In this document: piece by piece, positions 1-8,217 of the stretch
Numbering within the stretch: the stretch's first letter is position 1
Layout of the letters: every line of letters begins with the position of its first letter
From: Cellulomonas_A sp047229345
GTDB lineage: Bacteria; Actinomycetota; Actinomycetes; Actinomycetales; Cellulomonadaceae
DNA: 64,000 nucleotides
NCBI RefSeq assembly: GCF_047229345.1
Contig: NZ_JBFTER010000013.1
Coordinates: forward strand, 1 to 64,000
Direction of reading: 5' to 3'
Program-made: the position numbers and the translations under genes
Notes under the pieces: model-generated
Seen by the model: the letters and a program-made list of their open reading frames with translations, nothing else
What the model was told of the DNA's origin: nothing
Databases searched by the model: none

Positions 1-40
1 GCGCCGAGCCGCAGCGCGTGCCCGGCGTCACCCCGCCCGC

Positions 41-952
41 TCACGCGCCGGCCCCCGACGTCCCGCGGTGCGCGGCCACGAGCTCACGCAGCGCTGGGCC
101 GACCTCGCCGCCGAAGAGCCGCAGCGCGCGCTCGTCGTCCCCGGCGAGGACGAAGGTGCTGAACCCGTGCTCGACCACGAGCTCCCCGAGCTGCTCGACC
201 CACTGCGCGACGGGCCCCTGGAGCAGGCCGTCCGACCGGTCGGCGAAGGTTCCGCTGATGTTGAGGAGCCGCCGGACGTCCTCGGGCCGGCGGCCCGCGG
301 CGAGCGCGGCGTCGTCGATCCGGGCGTTCGCGTCGGCCAGGTCCTGCGGCGAGCCGAGGTAGGAGAGCGAGGGCAGCCAGCCGTCGGCCTTCTGCCCGGT
401 GAGCGCGAGCATCCGCGGCTTGTAGGCGCCGAGCCAGATCTCCATGGGGTGCGCTGGCGACGGTCCGCGCTTGGCGCCGTGCACGGCGTGGTGGGTGCCG
501 TCGACGCGCAGCGGCTGGCGCGTCGAGTCGTCCCACACGCCGCGGATCACGTCGATCGCCTCGCTGAGCGCCGTGACCGCCTGGCCCGGCGTGAGCCGGC
601 GTCCGCCCATCGCCTCGATCGCGTCCCAGAACGCCCCGGCCCCGAGGCCGAGCTCGACGCGCCCGCCCGACAGCCGGTCCAGGCTCGCGGCGGCGCGGGC
701 GAGCACGGCGGGCGGGCGCAGCGGCAGGTTGAGCACGTTGCCCGCGAGCCGGACGCGCTCGGTCCGCGCGGCGACGTACGACATCAGGGTCCAGGTGTCG
801 AGGAACGCCGGCTGGTACGGGTGGTCCTGGAACGTCACGAGGTCGAGCCCGGCGGCCTCGCTCGCGACGGCGAGCCGGACGGGCGCCTGCGGGTCGGCGT
901 GCGTCGGCGTGAGGAACGACCCGAGCAGCAGGTCGTGGCCGTGGTCAGCCAT
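41..952 (-). CDS. LLM-class flavin-dependent oxidoreductase
   Basis: A 303-residue protein of the luciferase-like monooxygenase family, which uses FMN or F420 in a TIM barrel to oxidise small substrates; the substrate here is unknown. Visible family features are the N-terminal LLLGSFLTPTHADPQ strand, FQDHPYQPAFLDTW near residue 40, the SGGRVELGLGAGAFWDA block near 95-110 and the IWLGAYKPRMLALTG block near 175. The ATG at 952 is chosen because homology starts there; the frame stays open upstream to 1726 but that part overlaps the divergent MarR gene. The MarR gene starts 97 bp away and probably controls it. Confidence 0.88.
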   Translation of the reverse strand: MADHGHDLLLGSFLTPTHADPQAPVRLAVASEAAGLDLVTFQDHPYQPAFLDTWTLMSYVAARTERVRLAGNVLNLPLRPPAVLARAAASLDRLSGGRVELGLGAGAFWDAIEAMGGRRLTPGQAVTALSEAIDVIRGVWDDSTRQPLRVDGTHHAVHGAKRGPSPAHPMEIWLGAYKPRMLALTGQKADGWLPSLSYLGSPQDLADANARIDDAALAAGRRPEDVRRLLNISGTFADRSDGLLQGPVAQWVEQLGELVVEHGFSTFVLAGDDERALRLFGGEVGPALRELVAAHRGTSGAGA

Positions 953-1004
953 GGTCGGGCGGTCCCTTCGACGGATTCGCGTTGTCGAGCAGACCGTATG
1001 TCCA

Positions 1005-1017
1005 GCAGACGATCTGC
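1005..1017. promoter_or_regulatory. Inverted repeat, candidate MarR operator
   Basis: GCAGA-N3-TCTGC lies between the divergent oxidoreductase and MarR genes. An upstream AGCAGAC at 989-995 repeats its left half in direct orientation. The site sits just upstream of the MarR -10 box, a usual place for autorepression. Binding is inference. Confidence 0.45.
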
Positions 1018-1036
1018 GCAAGCGACGTCCTCGGCG

Positions 1037-1042
1037 TATGCT
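1037..1042 (+). promoter_or_regulatory. -10 box TATGCT of a leaderless promoter
   Basis: TATGCT ends six bases before the GTG at 1049, the geometry of actinobacterial leaderless transcripts. It supports that GTG as the start of the MarR gene, which has no Shine-Dalgarno sequence. Confidence 0.5.
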
Positions 1043-1048
1043 GCGGGC

Positions 1049-1561
1049 GTGGAGACGACGACGGCAGCCGGCGGCGGACGCCTGGGGCACGACGAGCTCG
1101 GGTGGAGCCTCGGCGTGCTGCTGCGGCACTACCAGGAGCAGGTCGGGCCCGTGCTCGACGCCGTCCCGCACGGTCACCGCGGCTTCCAGGTCCTCGCCTC
1201 CGTGGTGCACGGTGACCAGCGCAGCCAGCTCGCGCTCGCCGGGCACCTCGGCATCGACCGGACGGTGATGACCTACCTCGTCGACGACCTCGTCGCCGCC
1301 GGCCTCGTCGAGCGCCAGGTCGACCCGGCCGACCGGCGCCAGCGCCGCCTCGTCCCGACCGCCGAGGGGCGCACGACCCTCGCCCGGCTCGAGGACGACG
1401 TGCGCGCGGCCGAGGACGCCGCGCTGCAGGTCCTCGCGCCCGCCGACCGTGCGGCGCTGCGCCACCTGCTCTCCGCCGCGGCGTGCGCACTCCGCGGCAT
1501 CGCTCCGGCGAGCGACGTCTGCGCGGCCGTCGAGGGAGAGCTCGGGCTGACCGCCCGCTGA
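1049..1561 (+). CDS. MarR-family transcriptional regulator
   Basis: A 170-residue winged-helix regulator. The recognition helix region reads HLGIDRTVMTYLVDDLVAAGLVERQ (about residues 66-90), followed by the wing DPADRRQRRLVPTAEGR, both typical of MarR. Such proteins form dimers that usually repress a neighbouring gene and release DNA on binding a phenolic or oxidised ligand. It is divergent from the LLM oxidoreductase, the likely target. The start is a GTG directly after a TATGCT box, so the mRNA is probably leaderless. The open frame continues upstream to 68 but only as antisense of the oxidoreductase. Confidence 0.87.
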   Translation: METTTAAGGGRLGHDELGWSLGVLLRHYQEQVGPVLDAVPHGHRGFQVLASVVHGDQRSQLALAGHLGIDRTVMTYLVDDLVAAGLVERQVDPADRRQRRLVPTAEGRTTLARLEDDVRAAEDAALQVLAPADRAALRHLLSAAACALRGIAPASDVCAAVEGELGLTAR

Positions 1562-1713
1562 CCCGCCGCGCCACCCGGCCCGGCGCGTCGTCGGGCACTC
1601 GCGGCGCGCCCCATCGGGCACCGTCCGTGCCCTGCCCGGCCGTATCCCCCGGCCCCCCACAGCCTCCACCCAGGAGACCGCCGACCTCCGGCGGCCCGAG
1701 CAGGAGGCACCCC

Positions 1714-2802
1714 ATGACCACCACACCCGAGAAGCTCGACGCCCCGGTGACCGCGCGCTCGCTGCGCCGGCGCCGCGAGGAGGAGGCCACCGAGGCCCCT
1801 CCGGGCGGCGAGTTCTCCCTCTACGAGTTCGCCCTGCCCGACGGCGACGACGTCGAGCTCGTGCGTGACGAGCGCGGCACCTACCGCGTCGTGGCCCGCA
1901 CCCGCGGCGACGGCGTCCGCGTCGAGCCGCCGTACCCGACGCTCGACGTCCAGAAGCTCGACCGCGGCCTCGTCGAGCAGCTCGGCGACGTCCGGGAGCT
2001 CGACGGCTACCGCCCGCCGTTCGCGGCGCTGCGCTCGTGGCCGCACGTGCTCGAGCGCGCCGGGAAGCTCGGCGAGGACGAGGACCGGCCAGCGAACGTG
2101 TTCCAGCCCGACTCGCGCTACGTCTACCAGGACACCTCGTTCCCGTGGCGCATCGTCGGCCGCGTCTGGGGAGCGGGCGGGACGGGCAGCGGCGCGGTCG
2201 TCGGCCCGCGGCACGTGCTCACCGCGAGCCACATGATCGACTGGCACGACGACGGCGGCGCCGGGTGGGTCACGTTCTCGCCCGGGTACTACAACACCAA
2301 CGGCCCGTGGGGCGAGTACCACGCGACCTCGATCCTGTCGTGGAACAAGGCCGAGGGCGGGCTCACCGACCTCGAGACCGCGTTCGACTACGTGGTGCTC
2401 GTCATGGACCGTCCCGTCGGGGACCACGTCGGCTACGCCGGCTACCGCGCGTACGACGACGGCTGGAACGGCGGCGCGTACTGGCAGCACATGGGCTACC
2501 CCGGCGACCTCACGGGGACCCAGCGCCCGGCGTTCGTGGGCAGCGCGGTCGTCTCGTCGACGTCCGACGAGTCCGTGTCCGGCCAGGACGGCCTCGTCAT
2601 GGGCCACTTCAACGACATCACGGGCGGCCACTCCGGCGGTCCGGTGTGGGGCTGGTGGGGCTCGGAGCCGTGGCCGCGGGTCGTCGGGGTGCAGTCCGCC
2701 GAGTCCGGCACCCCGGGCCCGACGACGTCCGGCGACAACGAGTTCGGCGGCGGGTCGGCGCTCAGCGCGCTGATCACGTACGCGCGGTCGAACTTCCCCT
2801 GA
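1714..2802 (+). CDS. Trypsin-like serine peptidase (S1 family), no signal peptide
   Basis: A 362-residue protein with an S1-type peptidase domain in its second half. The triad can be read as His173 (VLTASHM), Asp225 (AFDYVVLVMD) and Ser307 (ITGGHSGGPVWG). The layout resembles bacterial glutamyl-endopeptidase-like trypsins rather than HtrA, and no PDZ domain follows. About 140 residues precede the domain; they are charged, with an RSLRRRREEE stretch, and no signal peptide or membrane helix is visible. The protein is therefore either cytosolic or exported by a route I cannot see. AGGAGG lies 6 bases before the ATG. The family assignment is firm, the substrate unknown. Confidence 0.83.
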   Translation: MTTTPEKLDAPVTARSLRRRREEEATEAPPGGEFSLYEFALPDGDDVELVRDERGTYRVVARTRGDGVRVEPPYPTLDVQKLDRGLVEQLGDVRELDGYRPPFAALRSWPHVLERAGKLGEDEDRPANVFQPDSRYVYQDTSFPWRIVGRVWGAGGTGSGAVVGPRHVLTASHMIDWHDDGGAGWVTFSPGYYNTNGPWGEYHATSILSWNKAEGGLTDLETAFDYVVLVMDRPVGDHVGYAGYRAYDDGWNGGAYWQHMGYPGDLTGTQRPAFVGSAVVSSTSDESVSGQDGLVMGHFNDITGGHSGGPVWGWWGSEPWPRVVGVQSAESGTPGPTTSGDNEFGGGSALSALITYARSNFP

Positions 2803-2811
2803 CCGGTGCGG

Positions 2812-2841
2812 GCGGCGCGTCGCGAGGCTGCGGCGCGCCGC
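2812..2841. terminator. Candidate bidirectional terminator hairpin
   Basis: An 8-bp perfect stem (GCGGCGCG / CGCGCCGC) with a 14-base loop lies between the ends of the convergent peptidase and methyltransferase genes. There is no U-tract, as is common in very GC-rich actinobacteria. Confidence 0.4.
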
Positions 2842-2865
2842 TCTCGCGCGCTCCGGTCGGCGAGC

Positions 2866-3540
2866 TCACACCGGGCGCCGGGCGTCCACCCGGTGCGCGA
2901 GGCCGGCCGTCCCCACCTGGTCGGCGTGCTCGACGTCGAATCCGGCCTCCGCCGCGAACCGCCGCGGCTCGCGCAGCAGGTGGTCCGCCTGGAACCGCAC
3001 GGCCAGCGGGTCGAGCACGCGCTGGACGCCGCGGACCCAGCGCGACGACGCCGGCCCGTGCTCGACGAGCACGAGGCGCCCACCCGGTCGCAGGACGCGC
3101 CGCGCCTCCCGCAGCGCGGCACCGGGGTCCGGGACGGTGCACAGCGCGTAGGTCGCGACGACGGTGTCGACCGAGCCGTCGGGCAGGTCGAGGTGCTGGG
3201 CGTCGCCCTCGCGCAGCTCGACCCGCTCCCCCAGCGCGAGGTCGCGCACCCGGTGCCGCGCCCGGGCGAGCATCGCCGTCGACAGGTCGATGCCGAGCAC
3301 GTGCGTCGCCGCCGCCGGGTACAGCGGGAGGTTGAGGCCGGTGCCGACCGCGAGCTCGAGCACCGTGCCGGACGCCCGCGACGTGGCCCACGTCCGCTGC
3401 TCGCCGAGCAGCCGCCGCTCCGCGACGCGCATCTCGTCGTCGTACGCGTCGGCGTGCGTGTCGAAGTACCGCCGCGCACGCTCGGTCGCGGGGTCGGTCG
3501 CGCGCTCCGTCGCACCGTCCTCGTCGCTCGCGTCGGCCAT
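2866..3540 (-). CDS. Class I SAM-dependent methyltransferase
   Basis: A 224-residue Rossmann-fold methyltransferase. Motif I is VLELAVGTGLNLPLY (about residues 60-74), followed by the acidic motif II GIDLS, GDAQHLDLPDGSVDTVVATYALC and the post-motif RVLRPGGRLVLVEHG. This is the UbiE/METTL7-like arrangement (Methyltransf_11). The N-terminal 25 residues are acidic and probably unstructured. The acceptor cannot be told from the sequence, and the gene stands alone, convergent with the peptidase. Confidence 0.85.
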   Translation of the reverse strand: MADASDEDGATERATDPATERARRYFDTHADAYDDEMRVAERRLLGEQRTWATSRASGTVLELAVGTGLNLPLYPAAATHVLGIDLSTAMLARARHRVRDLALGERVELREGDAQHLDLPDGSVDTVVATYALCTVPDPGAALREARRVLRPGGRLVLVEHGPASSRWVRGVQRVLDPLAVRFQADHLLREPRRFAAEAGFDVEHADQVGTAGLAHRVDARRPV

Positions 3541-3748
3541 CCGACGAGTGTGGCACCGGCCGCCGGACCGCAGCTTGCCGTCTGAACCGTTTCATCGCGG
3601 CCGCTGCTCGTTGTGCCGTCCTACAACGTTGTCCTACGGTCGGCGCACCCCCCGCACCCGCCCGCCGTCCGGCGCCCCCACGGCGTCGGACCCCGCCGCA
3701 GCGCGGCCGGGCGCCCGCGGGACACCCCGACCGGAAGGGCCCGACGAC

Positions 3749-5386
3749 GTGCACCTGACCGAGAACCGCCCACCCACCCGCCGCCGACCGGCGGCCCTCC
3801 TCACGGCCGTCGCCGCGGTCGCCTCCGCGCTGGCCGCCGTCGGCGCGGTCGCCGTCGCCCCCGCGGCGAGCGCCGCCACCGTCGACCCGACCGCCTGGTA
3901 CCAGCTCGTGAACCGGCAGAGCGGCAAGGCCCTCGACGTCGACGCGCGCTCGACCGCCGACGGCGCCCAGGTCCTCCAGTGGACCCGCGGCGACGGGTGG
4001 AACCAGCACTTCCAGTTCGTCCCGACCGGCGACGGCGCGTACCGGCTCAAGGCCCGCCACTCCGGCAAGGTCCTGGACGTGTGGGAGTGGAACGCCGCCG
4101 ACGGCGCCCAGATCCGCCAGTGGACCGACCTCAACGCGCAGAACCAGCAGTTCACGCTCTCCGACTCCGAGGGCGGGCGGGTCCGCCTGGTGAACCGGTT
4201 CTCCGGGAAGGTCGTCCAGGTCCAGGACCGCTCGACCGCCGACGGCGCCCTCGTCGTCCAGGGGACCAACGCGAACTCCTACCACCAGCAGTGGGAGCTC
4301 GTGCCGGTCGGCTCCGGGAGCGGCGGGGGCGGCACCGGCGAGTGCGGCGGCACCGCCCAGGCGGAGGTCGTGCAGAGCGGCAGCACCTGGACGGCCCGCC
4401 GCGGCGGCAGCCAGGTCTACAGCGGGACCGACCTGCGCGCCGCGGTCCAGGCCGGCATCGACAGCCTCACGCCGGGCCGCACGACCAAGGAGCGCGTCGT
4501 CGTCCGCGGCTCCGGGACCATGAGCGCGAACAGCCGCATCTCGCTGCGCAGCTACACGACCGTCGAGGTGTGCGGCACGATCCACGTGACCGGCAGCGGC
4601 ACCGGCGACCAGGCGATCTTCTACGGCCGCGGCGTCACCGACGTCGAGATCACGCGCCTCAAGGGCACCGGGACCCCGAACTACGGGATCTTCATCCGCA
4701 ACGGCGTCAACATCACGCTCGGCCAGATCGACCTCCGGTTCGACCGGGTCGGCCTCGGCATCCGCATCGACAACCACGGCGACCGCTCCCAGCGGACCCG
4801 CAACGTGCGCATCGACGACGTGTACGTCGCGAACACCGGCGCCGAGGGCGTCGAGACGTACGGCGTCGACGGCCTGACGATCGGGACGGTCACCGGGCGC
4901 AACACGGGGTACTCCGCGCTGCTGCTCAACGACACCAACCAGGCAACCGTCGGGACGGTCGACGCGCAGGGCGCCGGGACCGGCACGGGGTACGCGGCGT
5001 TCCGGATGGCCAACCGCAACGGCGCGAACGGCGGCTCCTGGGCGACGAACATCCGCGTCGGGACCGTCAAGGCGTCGGGCGGCGGCCGCGGGATCTTCTG
5101 CGTCTCCGAGAGCGGCGGCGCCGTGATCGACCGCGTCGAGATCTCGGGGACCGGCAACAACCCGATCCTCATCGAGAACTGCTACAACGTCACGATCGCG
5201 ACCCGGAGCGGCACGGTCTCGGGCGGGGAGGTCCGCCTCGCAGCACGCACCGAGTTCGCCGGGAACCGCGACATCACGCTGCAGAACCTCACGCTCACGA
5301 ACGGCGCGCGGCTCCGCGAGAGCCCCTGCACCGCGAACCTGACGATCCGCAACGTGACGCCGACGAGCGCGATCACGCGCTGCTGA
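3749..5386 (+). CDS. Secreted ricin-lectin / right-handed beta-helix protein
   Basis: A 545-residue exported protein. The GTG start at 3749 follows a GGAAGG site and gives a signal peptide with RRR, a long Ala/Val helix and a cut after about residue 42 (APAASA). Residues 48-190 hold three ricin-type (CBM13-like) repeats, each with the SGKxLDV core and a Q-x-W/F end (NQHF, NQQF, HQQW). A Gly/Ser linker follows. The remaining ~340 residues have the repeated VxIDDVYVANTG, ITLGQIDL, LTIGTVTGRNTG pattern of a parallel beta-helix as in pectate-lyase-like polysaccharide enzymes. It probably binds and modifies cell-wall or plant polysaccharide. I cannot assign a glycoside hydrolase or lyase family, and catalytic residues are not evident. 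Confidence 0.78.
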   Translation: MHLTENRPPTRRRPAALLTAVAAVASALAAVGAVAVAPAASAATVDPTAWYQLVNRQSGKALDVDARSTADGAQVLQWTRGDGWNQHFQFVPTGDGAYRLKARHSGKVLDVWEWNAADGAQIRQWTDLNAQNQQFTLSDSEGGRVRLVNRFSGKVVQVQDRSTADGALVVQGTNANSYHQQWELVPVGSGSGGGGTGECGGTAQAEVVQSGSTWTARRGGSQVYSGTDLRAAVQAGIDSLTPGRTTKERVVVRGSGTMSANSRISLRSYTTVEVCGTIHVTGSGTGDQAIFYGRGVTDVEITRLKGTGTPNYGIFIRNGVNITLGQIDLRFDRVGLGIRIDNHGDRSQRTRNVRIDDVYVANTGAEGVETYGVDGLTIGTVTGRNTGYSALLLNDTNQATVGTVDAQGAGTGTGYAAFRMANRNGANGGSWATNIRVGTVKASGGGRGIFCVSESGGAVIDRVEISGTGNNPILIENCYNVTIATRSGTVSGGEVRLAARTEFAGNRDITLQNLTLTNGARLRESPCTANLTIRNVTPTSAITRC

Positions 5387-5418
5387 CCGGATCACCGCGC
5401 GCGGTGCACGAGGTCGGA

Positions 5419-5453
5419 CGAGGGGTGGTCACCGGACAGGTGACCACCCCTCG
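5419..5453. terminator. Strong hairpin terminator between convergent genes
   Basis: A perfect 15-bp stem beginning CGAGGGGTGGTCACC with a 5-base loop (GGACA). It lies 33 bp after the beta-helix gene and before the end of the convergent FBP gene, so it can serve both. Confidence 0.75.
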
Positions 5454-5514
5454 TCGCGCGCGTCCGGGCGCGGTTCCCGGTCGAGAGGTCGGAGCCGGGA
5501 CCTCGTCGCGCTCG

Positions 5515-6021
5515 TCAGCGCGTCCGGAGCACCTCCGCGACGAACCGCGCGGAGCGCTCGCGCAGCCCGGCGACGCGCCGCTCGACGATCTGCTCACGCA
5601 CGGAGTCCAGGTCGCTGCCCGCCTCGGCGCGCGTCGGGGTGCGACGCACGTTCTGCGAGCACCGGAACTCGGTGCAGATCAGCGTGCCGATCGTGTCGCC
5701 GCGCCGGCCCAGGGCACCGCCGCGGCGCGCGACGTAGAACGACACGTCGTCGGTCTCGACGACGTCCTCGCACCACGCGCACACCGCCCGGCGGCGCTTG
5801 CCCTTCGTCGCGTCGCCCGAGCGGAGCAGGACCCCGACGGGCTCGTCGTCGAGCTCGACGACGACGTACGCGGCGAGCGGAGCCTTGCGGTCACGCCAGC
5901 CGAGGTACTCGAGGCGGTCCCAGCGCAGCGCGTCGAGGTCGGGGAGGGTCGCCTGGGCCGCCTCGCGGCGGGAGGCGTTGACGAAGCAGGCACGGAGCTG
6001 CTTCTCGGTCAGGGGGTTCAT
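5515..6021 (-). CDS. FBP-domain (FusB-like, EF-G-binding) zinc-finger protein
   Basis: A 168-residue protein matching the actinobacterial FBP family, relatives of FusB, which binds elongation factor G and can rescue fusidic-acid-stalled ribosomes. The N-terminal half has the LTEKQLRACFVNASRREA start; the C-terminal half has a four-cysteine zinc finger (CAWCE and CTEFRCSQN) with a conserved SFYVARRGGALGRRGDTIGT strand between. The ATG at 6021 is chosen by homology; a longer frame up to 6078 adds unrelated residues. Whether it gives fusidic acid resistance here is unknown. Confidence 0.8.
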   Translation of the reverse strand: MNPLTEKQLRACFVNASRREAAQATLPDLDALRWDRLEYLGWRDRKAPLAAYVVVELDDEPVGVLLRSGDATKGKRRRAVCAWCEDVVETDDVSFYVARRGGALGRRGDTIGTLICTEFRCSQNVRRTPTRAEAGSDLDSVREQIVERRVAGLRERSARFVAEVLRTR

Positions 6022-6501
6022 CAGAGTTCTCGGCTTCCGGTGGGTCGGGGCCACCGGCCGGCGCACCGGGCGGTGCACGGCGACGCGTCCGCGACCCGGG
6101 TGTCCGGGCGGCGGGCGGCTGGTGGCGGGGCAGGGGTCAGCCCCGCCCGCACGCTCACCGGGGCACGGCGCGCCGGGGTCGACCGCCCCGGGGAACGGTG
6201 GACCGGCGTGCTGCCGTGCTCGTGGTCAGAGGTGCGTGACGAGGCTCCCGGGCGCGCCTGAGCAGGCCAGGGCGGCCACCCCGCATCCCGCGATGCCCAG
6301 CATCCGCTCGCTCCCCGTTCCTCCGACGACGCGGCCGCCGCTCAGCACGCGGCGCCCGACCCTCGATGGTGCACCGCGGAGGGCGCCTGAGGCAACCGAT
6401 CTTGCGGGTGCGTTCCGCCACGTCTCCGCCCTCGTCGCACGCGGGCGTCGTCCCCGCCTGCTCCGACGTCCTTCTCGGCCCGACGCGGCACGTACGTGCG
6501 C
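6022..6501. other. 480-bp gap without a supported gene
   Basis: No open frame here has recognisable protein character; the 88-codon minus-strand frame at 6155-6421 is Arg/Pro-rich noise. A 7-bp inverted repeat (CCGGTGG / CCACCGG, 6037-6057) lies 16 bp upstream of the FBP start and could be an operator or leader hairpin for that gene. The rest is featureless. Confidence 0.5.
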
Positions 6502-6810
6502 CTACCTCCGTCTGTCGAGGTGCGCCTCGATGACCGTGACCGCGAGCCAGTGCCCCAGCCTCCGCGCCAGGTCGAGCGCCGACCCGGTGCCGGGAACCGT
6601 CGCGAGCGGGTCGGCGCCGCGCGCGAGCAGGTACGCGGTCATGTCCACGTGCAGGGGCTCGCCGAGCTGGACGTACCCCTGCACCTCGGCGTCGATCGCG
6701 TGCTGCAGCAACGTGAGCCCGTCGACCTCGTCGATGTCGGCTCCGCCGTCGAGCAGGTCACGCAGCATCGGCAGGTCGTCGTTCTCCACGGCCAGGTGCG
6801 CAGGCGTCAT
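6502..6810 (-). CDS. Small ankyrin-repeat protein
   Basis: A 102-residue protein made of about two to three ankyrin repeats: TPAHLAVENDDLPMLRDLLDGGADIDEVDGLTLLQHAI, then MTAYLLARGADPLATVPGTGSALDLARRLGH. Ankyrin repeats mediate protein-protein contacts; no enzymatic part is present and no signal peptide is seen. The ATG at 6810 begins the first repeat. It stands alone downstream of the anti-sigma operon in the same direction, 122 bp away. Confidence 0.75.
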   Translation of the reverse strand: MTPAHLAVENDDLPMLRDLLDGGADIDEVDGLTLLQHAIDAEVQGYVQLGEPLHVDMTAYLLARGADPLATVPGTGSALDLARRLGHWLAVTVIEAHLDRRR

Positions 6811-6932
6811 CGGTCTCCCGTTCGTGGGTCCACGCAGCGCCGGGTACAGCCGGCAGTGCCGCTGCGACGGTAGCCGTCCCCGTCCGGGACGAGGACCACG
6901 TCCGGCGGACGGCGTCCGGGCGCGCGCTGCCG

Positions 6933-7691
6933 TCACGCGTCCGTCGTGACCTCCGCCGACGCCAGCGGCACGTCGAGCCCGACGACGCCGAGCTCGACCC
7001 GGCTGATGCCGTCGAGCGGGACCGCCGACGAGGCGCCGAGCCCCGCCGCGACGCGCGAGCCCGTGCTCGTCCACGTCGCGACGACCGTCCGCTCCCCCGC
7101 GTCGTCGACCAGCACGAGCGTGTAGACCCCGACGGCCAGCTCGGCGGCCTCGTACTCGCACGACCAGTCGAGCCGCGTGCCCCAGCGGGCCGGGACGAGC
7201 GTCAGGTCCGCGCTGACGCCGGACTGCCCGACCGGGGTCAGCGTCACGGTCCGCGCCTCCGCCTCGGCGACGACCGCGGGTGCGCGCTCGTCGTCCCCGA
7301 GCTGCGCGGTCGCCGCACCGCCGAGGCCGCTCGCCGCGACGAGCCCCACGGCGGCGACCGCGAGGAGCGTGCGCCGGCGACGAGTGCGCCGCTGCGCCGC
7401 GTGCGCGAGCGAGGCGATGGGCACGACCGCCGCCGACGACTCGTCGTCCTCGCCGCCGGACGCGCCCGACCGGGTCGCGCGGAAATCGCCGGAGCCGCGC
7501 GCGGGCTCGGCCGGCGTCGCCACGTCTGCGGGCACCATCCCGAGCAGAGCCGGCATCCCCGCGAGGTCGCCGACCGCCTCCCGGCACGCCGGGCAGCCCG
7601 CGAGGTGCTGCTCGAACTCGCGCCGCTCGTCGGGCGCGAGCGCTCCAAGCACGTACGCGGCGTCCCACTCGCGGTACGGGTCGGCGGTCAT
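6933..7691 (-). CDS. Membrane anti-sigma factor with zinc-binding (ZAS) domain
   Basis: A 252-residue single-pass protein that should bind and inhibit the sigma factor encoded just upstream. Residues 5-40 hold the zinc-associated anti-sigma motif His29-x3-Cys33-x2-Cys36 (HLAGCPAC), and a TM helix follows RRTRRRR at about residue 105-125 (TLLAVAAVGLVAASGLG). The ~120-residue outer part resembles the C-terminal 'RskA-like' domain. Its ATG overlaps the sigma stop by ATGA, so the two are translationally coupled. This matches M. tuberculosis SigL-RslA or SigK-RskA type pairs. Confidence 0.88.
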   Translation of the reverse strand: MTADPYREWDAAYVLGALAPDERREFEQHLAGCPACREAVGDLAGMPALLGMVPADVATPAEPARGSGDFRATRSGASGGEDDESSAAVVPIASLAHAAQRRTRRRRTLLAVAAVGLVAASGLGGAATAQLGDDERAPAVVAEAEARTVTLTPVGQSGVSADLTLVPARWGTRLDWSCEYEAAELAVGVYTLVLVDDAGERTVVATWTSTGSRVAAGLGASSAVPLDGISRVELGVVGLDVPLASAEVTTDA

Positions 7692-8197
7692 GAGGTCACC
7701 CCTCTCTCCTGGAGCGCGAGCCGGAGGGCGCGCAGCGCGTAGTGCAGCCGGGACTTGACGGTGCCGGGCGGGATCCCGAGCTCCGCGGCGAGCTCGGCGA
7801 CCGAGCGCCCGCCGTAGTACGCCCCCACGACGACCGCGCGATGCTCGGCCGAGAGCCCGTCGAGCGCGTCGCCGACGAGCCACGCGTCGAGCACCGCCTG
7901 CGTGCCGTCGCCGGTCGGGGCGTCCGGCACGTCCCCCGTCGTGAGCTCGCGCCGCCGGTGGGCGCTGCGCACGTCGTCGACCACGAGGTTGCGCGCGACC
8001 GTGAACAGCCACGCGCGCACCGACGCCTCGGGGCGGGTCAGCACCTCCGGGTTCCGCCACGCGCGCAGCAGCGTCTCCTGCACGACGTCCTGCGCGCGGG
8101 CGGGGTCCGTGAGGCGCACGACGTACCGGTGCAGCGCGGCGCCGTGCGCGGCGTGCACGGCACGCAGCAGCTCGTCGGCGTCGGCGTCGGGGGTCAT
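7688..8197 (-). CDS. ECF sigma factor (SigL/SigK-like)
   Basis: A 169-residue group 4 sigma factor with region 2 (ARAQDVVQETLLRAWRNPE ... AWLFTVARNLVVDDVRSAHRR, about 30-80) and region 4 (LSAEHRAVVVGAYYGGRSVAELAAELGIPPGTVKSRLHYALRALR, about 115-160). It is the middle gene of the YceI-sigma-anti-sigma operon, 20 bp after the YceI stop and overlapping the anti-sigma start. The operon promoter (8951-8978) has the TGAACC/CGT elements known for SigL, which suggests autoregulation. Confidence 0.92.
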   Translation of the reverse strand: MTPDADADELLRAVHAAHGAALHRYVVRLTDPARAQDVVQETLLRAWRNPEVLTRPEASVRAWLFTVARNLVVDDVRSAHRRRELTTGDVPDAPTGDGTQAVLDAWLVGDALDGLSAEHRAVVVGAYYGGRSVAELAAELGIPPGTVKSRLHYALRALRLALQERGVTS

Positions 8198-8217
8198 CGG
8201 TGCTCGTCAGCCTGCCG

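Noticed and set aside
2774..5395. An 873-codon minus-strand open frame
   Set aside because: Shadow of the beta-helix gene and the methyltransferase; no protein family character.
6155..6421. 88-codon minus-strand ORF
   Set aside because: Arg/Pro-rich low-information sequence, no ribosome site, no recognisable fold.
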